A model generated the notes under the pieces. That model searched no databases. It was not told the origin of the DNA and saw nothing but the letters and a program-made list of their open reading frames with translations. This document shows, piece after piece, positions 1 to 7,464 of a stretch of DNA of 8,619 bases. The DNA comes from Oscillospiraceae bacterium. GTDB lineage: Bacteria; Bacillota; Clostridia; Oscillospirales; Ruminococcaceae. How positions within the stretch are numbered: the stretch's first letter is position 1; each line of letters begins with the position of its first letter. The stretch lies in assembly GCA_018055565.1 (NCBI GenBank), contig JAGPHI010000023.1, positions 1 through 8,619 on the forward strand. Direction: 5' to 3'. The position numbers and the translations under genes are program-made.

Positions 1-1710
1 CATTACGGCTTTGTTTAGCTCTTCTTGCGACATTTCGTCCAGCTCGTCGCCGCTGATGCATTGCGCGGCGCTTTTGGCGATGCCTAGCTCTTTGGCAATG
101 GCAAAGGCTGTGTCGCGATGGTCGCCCGTAATCATTACGGTGGTTACGCCCGCTTTTACAAATTGCTCCACGGCGGCTTTGGCTTCGGGGCGCGGCGGGT
201 CGATCATGCCAACAAGGCCTACAAACGCCAAATTGTCCTCGGTGGCGGTGTCATCCCCATGTTTTACGGCAAGCGCCAATACGCGCAGTGCCAGCGACGC
301 CAGCGAGCCGGCGGCATCCATAATGGCGGTTTTATCCTCGGCTGTGATGGGGCGAATGGTGCCGTTTTGGTAAATGCCTGTGCATTTCTTTAAAAGCTGG
401 TCGGTGGCGCCCTTTGTGTAGGCCACCACGCCGTCTGCCTTTTTGTGCACCGTGGTCATGAGCTTACGTTCAGAATCGAACGCCTGTTCATTGATACGCG
501 GCGCGGTTTCCTCTAGCAATTCGCGCGGGCCGCCGAGGGCGATGCCCATGTCGATAAAGGCAAGCTCTGTTGGGTCGCCCACACGCACATCGCCGTTGAC
601 TGTGGCATCGTTGCACAGCACAAAGCCTTCGCAAAATACGGGATATTCTTCGCGCTTTAACTCGCCTACATCAAATAGCGTATCGTTGGTGTATACTTTT
701 GTAATCGTCATTTTATTTTGGGTAAGCGTGCCTGTTTTATCGCTGCACACTACGCTAACTGCGCCCAGTGTTTCCACTGCGGGTAGGCGGCGCACAATGC
801 TGTTCACGCGCACCATGCGCTGCACGCCAATGGCCAGAACGATTGTTACAACTGCGGGCAGCCCCTCGGGCACCGCCGCTACGGCAAGGCTGATGGCGGT
901 AATCAGCATTTCAATGATATTGCGCTTTTGAATCACGGCAATGCCAAAAAGCGCAACGCATATAACGATTGTTATAATGCCAAGCAGCTTGCCTAAATCG
1001 GCAAGGCGCTTTTGCAGCGGGGTCATTTCGTCTTTGCTTTCGCTAATCATCTTGGCAATTTTGCCAATTTCGGTTTTTTCGCCTGTGCCTACCACAACGC
1101 CTTCGCCGCGGCCATAGGTAACCGCGGTGGACATAAAGGCCATATTGTGTTTATCGCCAATGGGCACTTCGCCGTCGGCCACATACTGGCAATCTTTTTC
1201 CGTAGGTACGCTTTCGCCTGTGAGCGCGCTTTCCTCAATTTTCAGCGACTGGCTTTGCGTTAAACGCAAATCTGCTGGAATGACGCGGCCTGCGTCCAGC
1301 ACCACAATGTCGCCGGGCACAAGCTCTGCGGCAGGCATTTCGCTAACGGTGCCGCCTCTGCGGCAAAGCGCGGTAGGGCTGCTCATTTTTTTCAGCGCGT
1401 CCAGCGCCTTTTGTGCCTTTCCCTCTTGCACCACACCCACCACGGCGTTTAAAAGAATGACGCAAAGGATAATCACTGCATCGCCGGCTTCTTTTAAAAT
1501 CAGCGAAATAATCGCAGCGCCAAACAGAATGTAAATCATGGGGTCTTTGAGCTGCGCAAGAAAGCGCTGCAAGGTTGTGGGGGGCTCTTTTTCTTGCAGC
1601 TCGTTGCGCCCGTATTTGGCCAAGCGCTCCGACGCAGCGTCCTGTGTAAGGCCGTTTGCGCTGCTTTCAAGCGCCTGCAATGTTTCTTGCACGGTTTTGT
1701 TTTCGTACAT
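1..1710 (-). CDS. SERCA-like (type II) cation-transporting P-type ATPase, probable Mn2+/Ca2+ efflux pump; C-terminus outside window
   Basis: The gene encodes an ATP-driven cation pump of the cytoplasmic membrane. The 570 visible residues run from the start codon at 1710 and stay open to base 1, against roughly 850-900 residues for a full pump. Seen in order: an N-terminal cation-ATPase domain (about 1-55), M1-M2 helices (about 57-97), actuator-loop TGES (164-167), M3-M4 helices with PEGLP (281-285, the type II Ca2+-ATPase M4 site), the phosphorylation motif DKTGT (324-328), GDPTE (378-382), the nucleotide-binding KGA (433-435), DPPR (504-507) and TGD (528-530). The second hinge motif and M5-M10 are cut off, so the full cation site cannot be read. 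The start has AAAGGAAAGG 8 bases upstream. Its leader carries a yybP-ykoY-type riboswitch, a class known to control P-type pumps such as Lactococcus YoaB and pneumococcal MgtA. Mn2+ (and possibly Ca2+) export is therefore the favoured role. Ion specificity is inferred; the family call is secure. Confidence 0.95.
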   Translation of the reverse strand, partial: MYENKTVQETLQALESSANGLTQDAASERLAKYGRNELQEKEPPTTLQRFLAQLKDPMIYILFGAAIISLILKEAGDAVIILCVILLNAVVGVVQEGKAQKALDALKKMSSPTALCRRGGTVSEMPAAELVPGDIVVLDAGRVIPADLRLTQSQSLKIEESALTGESVPTEKDCQYVADGEVPIGDKHNMAFMSTAVTYGRGEGVVVGTGEKTEIGKIAKMISESKDEMTPLQKRLADLGKLLGIITIVICVALFGIAVIQKRNIIEMLITAISLAVAAVPEGLPAVVTIVLAIGVQRMVRVNSIVRRLPAVETLGAVSVVCSDKTGTLTQNKMTITKVYTNDTLFDVGELKREEYPVFCEGFVLCNDATVNGDVRVGDPTELAFIDMGIALGGPRELLEETAPRINEQAFDSERKLMTTVHKKADGVVAYTKGATDQLLKKCTGIYQNGTIRPITAEDKTAIMDAAGSLASLALRVLALAVKHGDDTATEDNLAFVGLVGMIDPPRPEAKAAVEQFVKAGVTTVMITGDHRDTAFAIAKELGIAKSAAQCISGDELDEMSQEELNKAVM

Positions 1711-1741
1711 AATGATAACCTTTCCTTTGTATGAATTTTAA

Positions 1742-1784
1742 TAAAAAAAGACTTTAGACGTAAGTGGCTTACGTCTAAAGTCTT
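1742..1784 (-). terminator. Intrinsic terminator, riboswitch expression platform
   Basis: On the minus strand the arms 1784-1768 and 1764-1748 pair perfectly over 17 bp around a 3-base loop and run straight into a T tract (1748-1742). It ends only 31 bases before the ATPase start codon, downstream of that gene's own promoter. It can therefore only act as a conditional attenuator for the ATPase, besides stopping any read-through from the clp gene. Its upstream arm contains CTTTAGAC (1780-1773), which is also complementary to GTC-AAAG (1904-1898) at the start of the leader. Confidence 0.93.
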
Positions 1785-1904
1785 GTTACCTAAAAGAATG
1801 GCACACGGCCCGCAGCGGGCTATTGCGTCATGCTAATACGGATCCGGCTCCAGACGCTATTGCTGTCGGTTGTTGAAGGCGGATTGAAAACTACTCCCTT
1901 TGAC
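1742..1904 (-). promoter_or_regulatory. yybP-ykoY-type (Mn2+) riboswitch with terminator platform
   Basis: The leader begins GTCAAAGGGAGTAG (1904-1891) and the aptamer closes with AACAAGACTTTAGAC (about 1787-1773). These match the two conserved ends of the yybP-ykoY class, classically AAAGGGGAGUAGC near the 5' end and GCAAGACCUUU near the 3' end. One G-C pair of P1 is absent on both sides, and the pair after the GGAGUAG loop changes from C-G to U-A, so the differences are compensatory. P1 forms as GUC-AAAG with CUUU-A-GAC, leaving one bulged A. Between the ends lie a GCGTC/GACGC stem and a GC-rich hairpin (GCCC/GGGC). The 3' half of P1 is the upstream arm of the terminator. Metal binding would therefore favour read-through into the ATPase (ON switch). 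Mn2+ as ligand is established for the class; here it is inferred. The interior helices were not folded computationally. Confidence 0.82.
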
Positions 1905-1911
1905 AAACTCC

Positions 1912-1940
1912 ATCATATCGCACGCAAATGCTTTTGTCAA
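1912..1940 (-). promoter_or_regulatory. Sigma-A promoter of the riboswitch-ATPase transcript
   Basis: A perfect -35 TTGACA (1940-1935) lies 17 bases from the -10 TATGAT (1917-1912). A transcript starting about 7 bases downstream would begin near 1905-1904, exactly at the first base of aptamer helix P1. The promoter lies within 60 bases after the stop codon of the clp gene and makes the ATPase an independent transcription unit. Confidence 0.88.
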
Positions 1941-1962
1941 GCATGTTTGCTGCAAAGCATGC
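1941..1962 (-). repeat. Imperfect inverted repeat between clp stop and ATPase -35
   Basis: GCATG-C-TTTGC and GCAAACATGC form a 10-bp inverted repeat with one bulged C and an A between the arms; it abuts the -35 hexamer. No T tract follows, so it is a poor terminator for the clp gene. It could be a regulator site or a weak RNA 3'-end hairpin; neither is demonstrated. Confidence 0.4.
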
Positions 1963-1969
1963 ATTTTAC

Positions 1970-4252
1970 TTAACAGCCGGCTGTGGCGGGCACGCAAGCG
2001 AGCACAAGCGCGCCGTCGGCTTCTTCTAACACGCAGTGATCGCCGCGTGTTATTTTGCCTTGCAGCATGGCATCCACCAAGCTTTCTTCCACCTTGCGCG
2101 TGATGGCGCGGCGCAACGGGCGCGCGCCAAACGCAGGATTGTAAGATGCCTGCACCAAATAGCGTGTGCAAGCGGGCGTATGCGTAAGATACACCTCTTG
2201 CGCAGCGGCGCGCTTTTCGGCTTCCAGCAGCATCAGCTCGCCAATTTGCAAAAGTGCTTCCTGCGAAAGGCGCTCAAATACCAAAATTTCGTCAAGGCGA
2301 TTGACAAGCTCGGGGCGAAATGCGGCCTTTGCCTCGTCCACCGCGGCGCGCTTTGCAGCCGAAAGCGAGCTTTCGGCCGAGGAAAAGCCCATTTCCTGCC
2401 CTTTGCCAAGATGCTTTGCGCCAAGATTGGAGGTTAAAATAATCAGTGTGTTGCAAAAATTGATTTTGCGCCCCTCGCTATCCGTTAAAAGCCCATCTTC
2501 AAAAATTTGCAATAAAATATTGCATACATCCGGATGTGCCTTTTCGATTTCGTCAAATAGCACCACGGAATACGGGCGGCGACGCACGGCTTCGGTGAGC
2601 TGGCCGCCGCTTTCGTGCCCAATGTATCCCGGCGGCGCGCCAACAAGGCGCGAAACGCTGTGCGCCTCCATATATTCCGACATATCAAAGCGCAAAAGCG
2701 CCTTTTGCGTACCAAAGCAGGTTTCGGCCAATGCGCGTGCAAGCTCGGTTTTGCCAACACCCGTTGGGCCTAAAAATAAAAAGGAACCCATTGGGCGATT
2801 GGCCGCACAAAAGCCCATGCGTGCGCGCCGCACAGCCCCCGCCACCGTTTGCACCGCTTGCGTTTGGCCGATAACACGGGCGCTAAGCTCGTCTTCCAGC
2901 GCCGCGATTCTTGCCTTGTGGGATTGCGTGATGCGCTGCACCGGCACGCCGCATATGCCCGATACCAGCACCGCAATTTGCTCTGTGCCGATGGTGGGCG
3001 GCGTTTTGCATAGTGGCCCCGCCTTTAAGCGCGCGCACGCGCAGGCTTCGTCGATTAAATCCAGCGCTTTATCGGGCAAAAACCGTTCTGTAAGATAGCG
3101 CGCCGATAGGCTTACTGCCGCTTGAATGGCCGCATCGGTGATGTGCACCTCGTGATAAGCCTCGTACCGTTCCCGCAGGCCGCGCAAAATGCGCTCAGCC
3201 GCTTCGCAGCTGGGCTCCTCCACTACCACCTTGCCAAAGCGTCTATCCAGCGCCGCGTCTTTTTCGATGCATTTGCGATATTCTGATAGCGTTGTGGCGC
3301 CCAGCAGCTGGATTTCGCCGCGCGCCAGCGCCGGCTTTAAGATGCCGGAGGCATCTATAGCGCCCTCGGCCGCGCCCGCGCCGACAATGAGATGGATTTC
3401 GTCGATGAAAAGCACGGCGTTTTTGTCGCGCATGATTTCTTCCAAAAGCGCCTTAAAGCGTTCTTCAAAATCGCCTCTATACTTTGTGCCTGCCACAAGC
3501 CCCGCCAAATCCAGCGATAAAACGCGTTTATTTAACAATAACTTTGGCACAGTGCCGTGCGCAATGCGCAAAGCAAGCCCCTCTGCAACGGCCGTTTTGC
3601 CAACGCCCGGCTCTCCGATAAGGCAAGGATTGTTTTTTTGACGGCGGGACAGAATTTGAATCACACGCTCCAGCTCCGCGTCGCGCTCTAATACCGGATC
3701 AATTTTGCCCTGCACGGCAAGGCGCGTTAAATCGCGGGCAAATTTATCACAGCTGCGCTGTGCACCGCGCGGCTGCGGCGAGGCCGATTTTGCCTGCGAT
3801 ATCGGGTAGATAGTTTGCCCCGCCATGCGCGAGCATTCGCGCGCGGCCCCGCCCACTTCGATGCCAAGCCGTGTTAAAATGCGCGTACCGCCCGCGTTTT
3901 CATCTTCTAAAATTGCGGTAAGCAAATGCTCTGGCTCTATGCGCGTGGCACCCGCTGCCTTTGCTGCAATGGCGGAAAAATCCATGCATTTCAACAGCCG
4001 CGAGGAAAAATCGTCGGGCGTTAGCCTTGTTTTTTTGCCTGTGCCAAGCGTTTTTTGCAGCATACGCTCCACATCGCAGCCAAACACCTTTTTTTCTACC
4101 AAAAACGCCGCGGCTGCCCCGCCGTCAAGGCGCAGCACGGACACAATATAGTGCTCGGTGCCCACAAAGGTGTGCCCCATTTCCTGCGCTATTTTACGTG
4201 CGCCATCCAAAATTTGATTTGCATGACGTGAAAACCCTTTATAATAATACAT
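1970..4252 (-). CDS. clpC: Clp protease ATP-binding subunit, ClpA/ClpC type without middle domain
   Basis: This 760-residue class 1 Clp/Hsp100 unfoldase would thread proteins into the ClpP peptidase in the cytoplasm. Domains: a double Clp-N repeat (about 5-145); a first AAA+ module with Walker A GEPGVGKT (213-220), Walker B VLFIDE (280-285) and arginine-finger LDRRFG (335-340); a second AAA+ module with Walker A GPTGVGKT (495-502), Walker B VVLFDE (563-568) and sensor-2 GARPLRR (709-715). MGF (621-623) sits where ClpC and ClpA carry the ClpP-docking loop tripeptide, so pairing with ClpP is likely. Between the end of the first module (about 408) and the VPV segment (436-438) there is only a short linker. 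The roughly 50-residue coiled M domain of Bacillus ClpC, which binds MecA-type adaptors, is absent. The protein holds about nineteen cysteines. The start at 4252 begins MYYYKGFS, typical of Clp-N, behind a modest AAAGGCAGG. No ctsR or mcsAB neighbours are present, and no clear sigma-A promoter was found. The clpC symbol is by similarity; clpA-like is an alternative. Confidence 0.93.
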   Translation of the reverse strand: MYYYKGFSRHANQILDGARKIAQEMGHTFVGTEHYIVSVLRLDGGAAAAFLVEKKVFGCDVERMLQKTLGTGKKTRLTPDDFSSRLLKCMDFSAIAAKAAGATRIEPEHLLTAILEDENAGGTRILTRLGIEVGGAARECSRMAGQTIYPISQAKSASPQPRGAQRSCDKFARDLTRLAVQGKIDPVLERDAELERVIQILSRRQKNNPCLIGEPGVGKTAVAEGLALRIAHGTVPKLLLNKRVLSLDLAGLVAGTKYRGDFEERFKALLEEIMRDKNAVLFIDEIHLIVGAGAAEGAIDASGILKPALARGEIQLLGATTLSEYRKCIEKDAALDRRFGKVVVEEPSCEAAERILRGLRERYEAYHEVHITDAAIQAAVSLSARYLTERFLPDKALDLIDEACACARLKAGPLCKTPPTIGTEQIAVLVSGICGVPVQRITQSHKARIAALEDELSARVIGQTQAVQTVAGAVRRARMGFCAANRPMGSFLFLGPTGVGKTELARALAETCFGTQKALLRFDMSEYMEAHSVSRLVGAPPGYIGHESGGQLTEAVRRRPYSVVLFDEIEKAHPDVCNILLQIFEDGLLTDSEGRKINFCNTLIILTSNLGAKHLGKGQEMGFSSAESSLSAAKRAAVDEAKAAFRPELVNRLDEILVFERLSQEALLQIGELMLLEAEKRAAAQEVYLTHTPACTRYLVQASYNPAFGARPLRRAITRKVEESLVDAMLQGKITRGDHCVLEEADGALVLACVPATAGC

Positions 4253-4271
4253 TTATCTGCCTGCCTTTCGC

Positions 4272-4298
4272 CGCAATGCTGAAGCGTTGCGCAATGCT
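4272..4298 (-). repeat. Short direct/inverted repeat cluster in the clp leader
   Basis: On the minus strand AGCATTGCG occurs twice (4298-4290 and 4280-4272), exactly 18 bases apart, with the near-inverse GCAACGCT between them. The upstream copy and the inverse together form the imperfect palindrome AGCATTGCGCAACGCT. It lies 20-46 bases before the clp start codon, where a repressor operator or leader hairpin could act. No known heat-shock operator matches it. Confidence 0.4.
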
Positions 4299-4370
4299 AT
4301 GGGCAGTATGGGCAGGTGCAGCCAAACGCATACCATAAAAAGCAAAACCGATATAAGTTTTGTTTGCAAT

Positions 4371-4404
4371 AAAAAAAGGCTCTATCAAATAAGATAGAGC
4401 CTTT
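4371..4404 (-). terminator. Intrinsic terminator of the ABC exporter operon
   Basis: A perfect 12-bp stem (4404-4393 with 4386-4375) has a six-base loop and is followed on the minus strand by an uninterrupted T tract (from 4377 to 4371). It lies about 80 bases after the permease stop codon and ends the three-gene operon before the clp gene. The plus-strand side lacks a T tract, so it works in one direction. Confidence 0.92.
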
Positions 4405-4485
4405 GGAAAATTTTGCGCTATGCACTGTATATCCGTCGTTTATTGCAAGCCGACGGGGATTGCACATGTGTTTTTTTGCTTTGCA

Positions 4486-5862
4486 CTATTCGTGGCGGAT
4501 GGCTTCGAGCGCCGAGATTTTCACCGCGCGGTTTGCGGGCATAATGCCAGATAAAATGCCAATTAATGTAGAGAACACAATGCCCACCATTGCCAGCCAC
4601 GGCGGTATAACGGAAATTTTGCTGCCGAACATCGGCAGGAAATTGCCAATACCCATTTGCATCAGCATTGGGGCAAAATAATTGAGTGCAAAGGAAAGCG
4701 TGTAGCTAAGTACCACACCGAACACGCCGCCTAAAAAGCCAATCATGGCAGCTTCCAGCAAAAACATCGTGCGGATTTTGCCTAAGCCGCAGCCCAGCAC
4801 CTTCATCACGCCGATTTCGCGCGTGCGCTCGTAGATGGCCATTGTCATGGTATTGGCGATGGACAGCGCCGCCACAAACAGCGACACCGCGCCAAGCCCG
4901 CCCAACACCATTTGCATGGTTTGCGCCTGCTTTTGCATTTGTTCGCGCTGGCCCGAAGCCGAATCGGTGCCATAGCCGAGCGCTTTGATTTTATCTTCTA
5001 CGTCCTTGACGTTTTCAATGTCATCTACTTTCACGGTTACCGTGTCGTAGCCCTGCGGCATATCCTTTGAAATTTTGATATTGTTGGCTTTAATAAATTC
5101 GGCCTCTAGGCGCTTGAGCACATTTAAGTCCATCAAAATGCCTGCGGAAGTAACATAGCCTTTTTTATAATCCTCTTTCATCACGCCGATAACTTCCATT
5201 TCGTATGTGATGTCCTTGCCTTTTTCTTCATTTTGCTTTGGTGCAAGAAAGGTTAGCTTTTCTTTGGTAATGTCGAAAAAGGGCGGCAGCGTATTGCCCT
5301 GTGCATCTGTCATGCCAGGCCAGCGCTGGCTTTTATCGCCGCGCTTTTTGGTATCGCGAAATTCATAAGCGGCGTTTTGCCCCGCAAGCACAACCAGCTT
5401 GCCTTTGCCGCCCGCAACAGGCGCGGGCGAAAGCGGCAGCGAATGCCCGCTTAAAAGCTCGTACTCTAGCGCCTCTATGGCCTCGGGATAAACACCCACG
5501 ATATTATACGCCTGCATTTGATAGCGCTTGTTTTTGCCTGCGGTAATCTGTGCGTTTAAATAACGCGGCCGATATTCGGGCGTGGCCACTTTTACGTGCT
5601 CATATTGGCTGATTTCTTTGATAATTGCATCATCGAGTGCCGGAACTTCCTTACCGCCGCCCCAGTTGTATACATTAATTTTGGTAAGGTCGCCCCAGTT
5701 TGCCAGCATCTCTTCAAAGCCGACATTCATCGCGATGCCCAGCGACATCATTACAACGATGGAGCAAGTGCCCACCACAACGCCGATAATCGTCAGCGTT
5801 GTGCGCCCCATGCGTCGACGCAGATTCTCAAAGCTTAGGCCAATGAGGTCTGTCAGCTTCAT
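4486..5862 (-). CDS. ABC transporter permease, MacB/FtsX family
   Basis: This 458-residue membrane subunit pairs with the ATPase encoded two genes upstream. It has the four-helix MacB layout: TM1 about 21-45, a large extracellular domain about 46-314, TM2 about 316-341, TM3 about 366-396 and TM4 about 420-441. The family-typical cytoplasmic coupling segment YERTREIGVMKVLG (344-357) follows TM2, and the C-terminus PANRAVKISALEAIR (442-456) is also typical. In the family such permeases do not form a classical channel but transmit ATP-driven motion to extracellular partners or move lipoproteins, peptides or drugs. The substrate here is unknown. The ATG at 5862 has AAAGGAAT about 10 bases upstream. 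A 110-base gap with two small hairpins separates it from the preceding gene, and a terminator follows. Confidence 0.93.
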   Translation of the reverse strand: MKLTDLIGLSFENLRRRMGRTTLTIIGVVVGTCSIVVMMSLGIAMNVGFEEMLANWGDLTKINVYNWGGGKEVPALDDAIIKEISQYEHVKVATPEYRPRYLNAQITAGKNKRYQMQAYNIVGVYPEAIEALEYELLSGHSLPLSPAPVAGGKGKLVVLAGQNAAYEFRDTKKRGDKSQRWPGMTDAQGNTLPPFFDITKEKLTFLAPKQNEEKGKDITYEMEVIGVMKEDYKKGYVTSAGILMDLNVLKRLEAEFIKANNIKISKDMPQGYDTVTVKVDDIENVKDVEDKIKALGYGTDSASGQREQMQKQAQTMQMVLGGLGAVSLFVAALSIANTMTMAIYERTREIGVMKVLGCGLGKIRTMFLLEAAMIGFLGGVFGVVLSYTLSFALNYFAPMLMQMGIGNFLPMFGSKISVIPPWLAMVGIVFSTLIGILSGIMPANRAVKISALEAIRHE

Positions 5863-5898
5863 TTATATGACCATTCCTTTCTTGCAATTTTGTGCACG

Positions 5899-5933
5899 TT
5901 TGCCCACGTGGGCAAAAGCGCGGCAATGTGCCG
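5899..5933 (-). repeat. Perfect 18-bp palindrome plus adjacent small hairpin between operon genes
   Basis: Bases 5899-5916 are a perfect palindrome (7-bp stem TTTGCCC/GGGCAAA around ACGT). Bases 5921-5933 form a second hairpin, CGGCA/TGCCG with a 3-base loop. Both lie in the 110-base gap before the permease. Neither is followed by a T tract on the minus strand, so a full terminator is unlikely. An mRNA processing or stability element, or a dimeric protein site, is possible. Confidence 0.5.
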
Positions 5934-5972
5934 ACGCATTTGTCACAAAATCGGAATTGAAAGCGTTGTTTT

Positions 5973-7442
5973 TCAATCATCATCCTCCGCAAGCTCAGCC
6001 GCCAGCTTTTTGGCCTTTTTCTTTTTCAAAACGACCACAATTGTGATGATGACGGCAATAACACCCGCGGCAATCAGCACCCAGCCCCACCACGGGAAGC
6101 CGCCTTTTTCAAGGGGCATCTCGCCATCTACGCCCATGTCGCCGGGCATCATGCCGCCAGGGCCCATCATGCCCCCGCCCATGTTATTTTGATTTTCGGT
6201 AATGGTAACGGAATATTCTTTTACTTGCGTTTTAGAATTGCCGTTGATATCCTCGTACGTAAGGGTAATGGTGCCCGAAACGGTGCCCACTGTGTCGCTG
6301 GATACCACAAAATCGGCAGTGCCCTCGGCACCAGGCTGTAAATTGCCCAAAAACTGCTGTTGGCCCGGGTTTTTCAAATTGCCTGCAATTTCAGCAGATA
6401 AATTATACAAAATGCCCTTGCCTTTATTCACAAAGCCCAATGTAATGGTGTTTTCTTCGCCTAAATACAGCTCCGGCGGCACCTCCATATTGGAAAACGA
6501 AAAGCGATCCGGCTGCACAATGGGCACCGCGATAATTTGGCTTGCGCTTACGGGCTCGGCACTGTCTTTGGTGTAAAACGAATAGCGCACCGTGACGTTG
6601 GCCACCGTGGTTTCTGCGTTTGCTTGCGCCATAAGCGCAAACTGATTGGTAAAGCTGCCGCCTGCGGCAACCGTATCGGTAAGCACGCTGTTGCTGCCGC
6701 CTGCAAGCGTTAGCTCTTTCGGCAGCTCAATGGTGGTGGTGACGGCGCTGACGGCCTCTTTTTTGCTGGTGTTATAGGATGTGACATTCAGCGTAAACTT
6801 TTGCCCCGCATTAATGCTGGGCTGATCGCCATAGGACGAGCTTTTCACCATGATGGTGGGCTTGATGGTAGACGCTGTTGTGCCGTCTTTTGCCGCGCAT
6901 TGGGCAATGGTTTGCGACAATGTAACAATTGGTGCGTTGGGGAAGCTGTTTTGATTGGCGGTTGTAGTGGATAAATCAAACGAGAACACATTTTTTACGC
7001 CTTTATAGCTTGTGTCGTTAAATGAAACTGTGTACGAAAGCTTGCCATCCACGGCGGCACGGCGCGTATAGCGCACATCGCCCCCGCTTACGGGCGTGAA
7101 ATTGTCTGCAACAACACGCGCATGAATATATTGTGCCATGTCGGCATTTTGCGGCACATCGGCATCGATAATGCGCTCGTCCACAATGGTAAAGGCCGCC
7201 ATGCACTTCATGTCGGGATATAAATTCAAAATTTCGGCGCCCGTTGTGCCATCTACAATGTTATACGCGGATATGTAAATGCTGCCGCCGCTTGTTGCGG
7301 GCGGGGGTGCCGGCGTGGGCGAAGGTGTAGGCGCAGGCGGCGTGCTGGCCAAAGCCGCAAAGGGCAAACATGCTGCCAATACAAGCGCCAGCGCGCAGGA
7401 AACTGCTTTATGCAGCGAGGGGCGAAGAGTAAATTTTTTCAT
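5973..7442 (-). CDS. Secreted, membrane-anchored COG1361/NEW3-like protein of an ABC exporter operon
   Basis: This 489-residue protein has a signal peptide (basic MKKFTLRPSLHK, hydrophobic core, likely cleavage after ALA near 32) and then a Pro/Thr/Ser-rich spacer (about 33-50). Next come an N-terminal domain (about 54-200) and two Ig/CARDB-like beta-sandwich segments (about 205-310 and 315-415). A Met/Gly-rich stretch follows (421-442, seven Met), then one transmembrane helix (about 450-472) and a Lys-rich, acid-ending cytoplasmic tail. Most of it thus lies outside the cell, tethered to the membrane. The repeated 'VVNKGKG...L' style strands resemble COG1361 S-layer-like or NEW3 domains; this is a fold-level guess. 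The ATG at 7442 has AAGGAG six bases upstream, so the 45-residue longer in-frame reading (to 7577) is rejected because it overlaps the ATPase gene and would hide the signal peptide. Its place between ATPase and permease suggests an extracellular adaptor or substrate-binding role like that of MacA, without sequence similarity to it. Confidence 0.88.
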   Translation of the reverse strand: MKKFTLRPSLHKAVSCALALVLAACLPFAALASTPPAPTPSPTPAPPPATSGGSIYISAYNIVDGTTGAEILNLYPDMKCMAAFTIVDERIIDADVPQNADMAQYIHARVVADNFTPVSGGDVRYTRRAAVDGKLSYTVSFNDTSYKGVKNVFSFDLSTTTANQNSFPNAPIVTLSQTIAQCAAKDGTTASTIKPTIMVKSSSYGDQPSINAGQKFTLNVTSYNTSKKEAVSAVTTTIELPKELTLAGGSNSVLTDTVAAGGSFTNQFALMAQANAETTVANVTVRYSFYTKDSAEPVSASQIIAVPIVQPDRFSFSNMEVPPELYLGEENTITLGFVNKGKGILYNLSAEIAGNLKNPGQQQFLGNLQPGAEGTADFVVSSDTVGTVSGTITLTYEDINGNSKTQVKEYSVTITENQNNMGGGMMGPGGMMPGDMGVDGEMPLEKGGFPWWGWVLIAAGVIAVIITIVVVLKKKKAKKLAAELAEDDD

Positions 7443-7464
7443 GATATTCTCCTTAAACAAATTT

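Noticed and set aside
443..931. Plus-strand open frame of 162 codons, and similar ones across 11-1741
   Set aside because: Antisense to the P-type ATPase, whose frame carries every family motif.
2166..3098. 310-codon open frame on the plus strand
   Set aside because: It is antisense to the clp gene, is Ser/Ala-rich low-information sequence, has no ribosome binding site and resembles no family.
4253..4370. Search for a CtsR or CIRCE heat-shock operator upstream of the clp gene
   Set aside because: No GGTCAAA-type tandem heptads and no TTAGCACTC/GAGTGCTAA pair; no convincing sigma-A promoter either.
5899..5916. Palindrome considered as an intrinsic terminator
   Set aside because: No T tract follows on either strand, and the permease needs read-through from the operon promoter.
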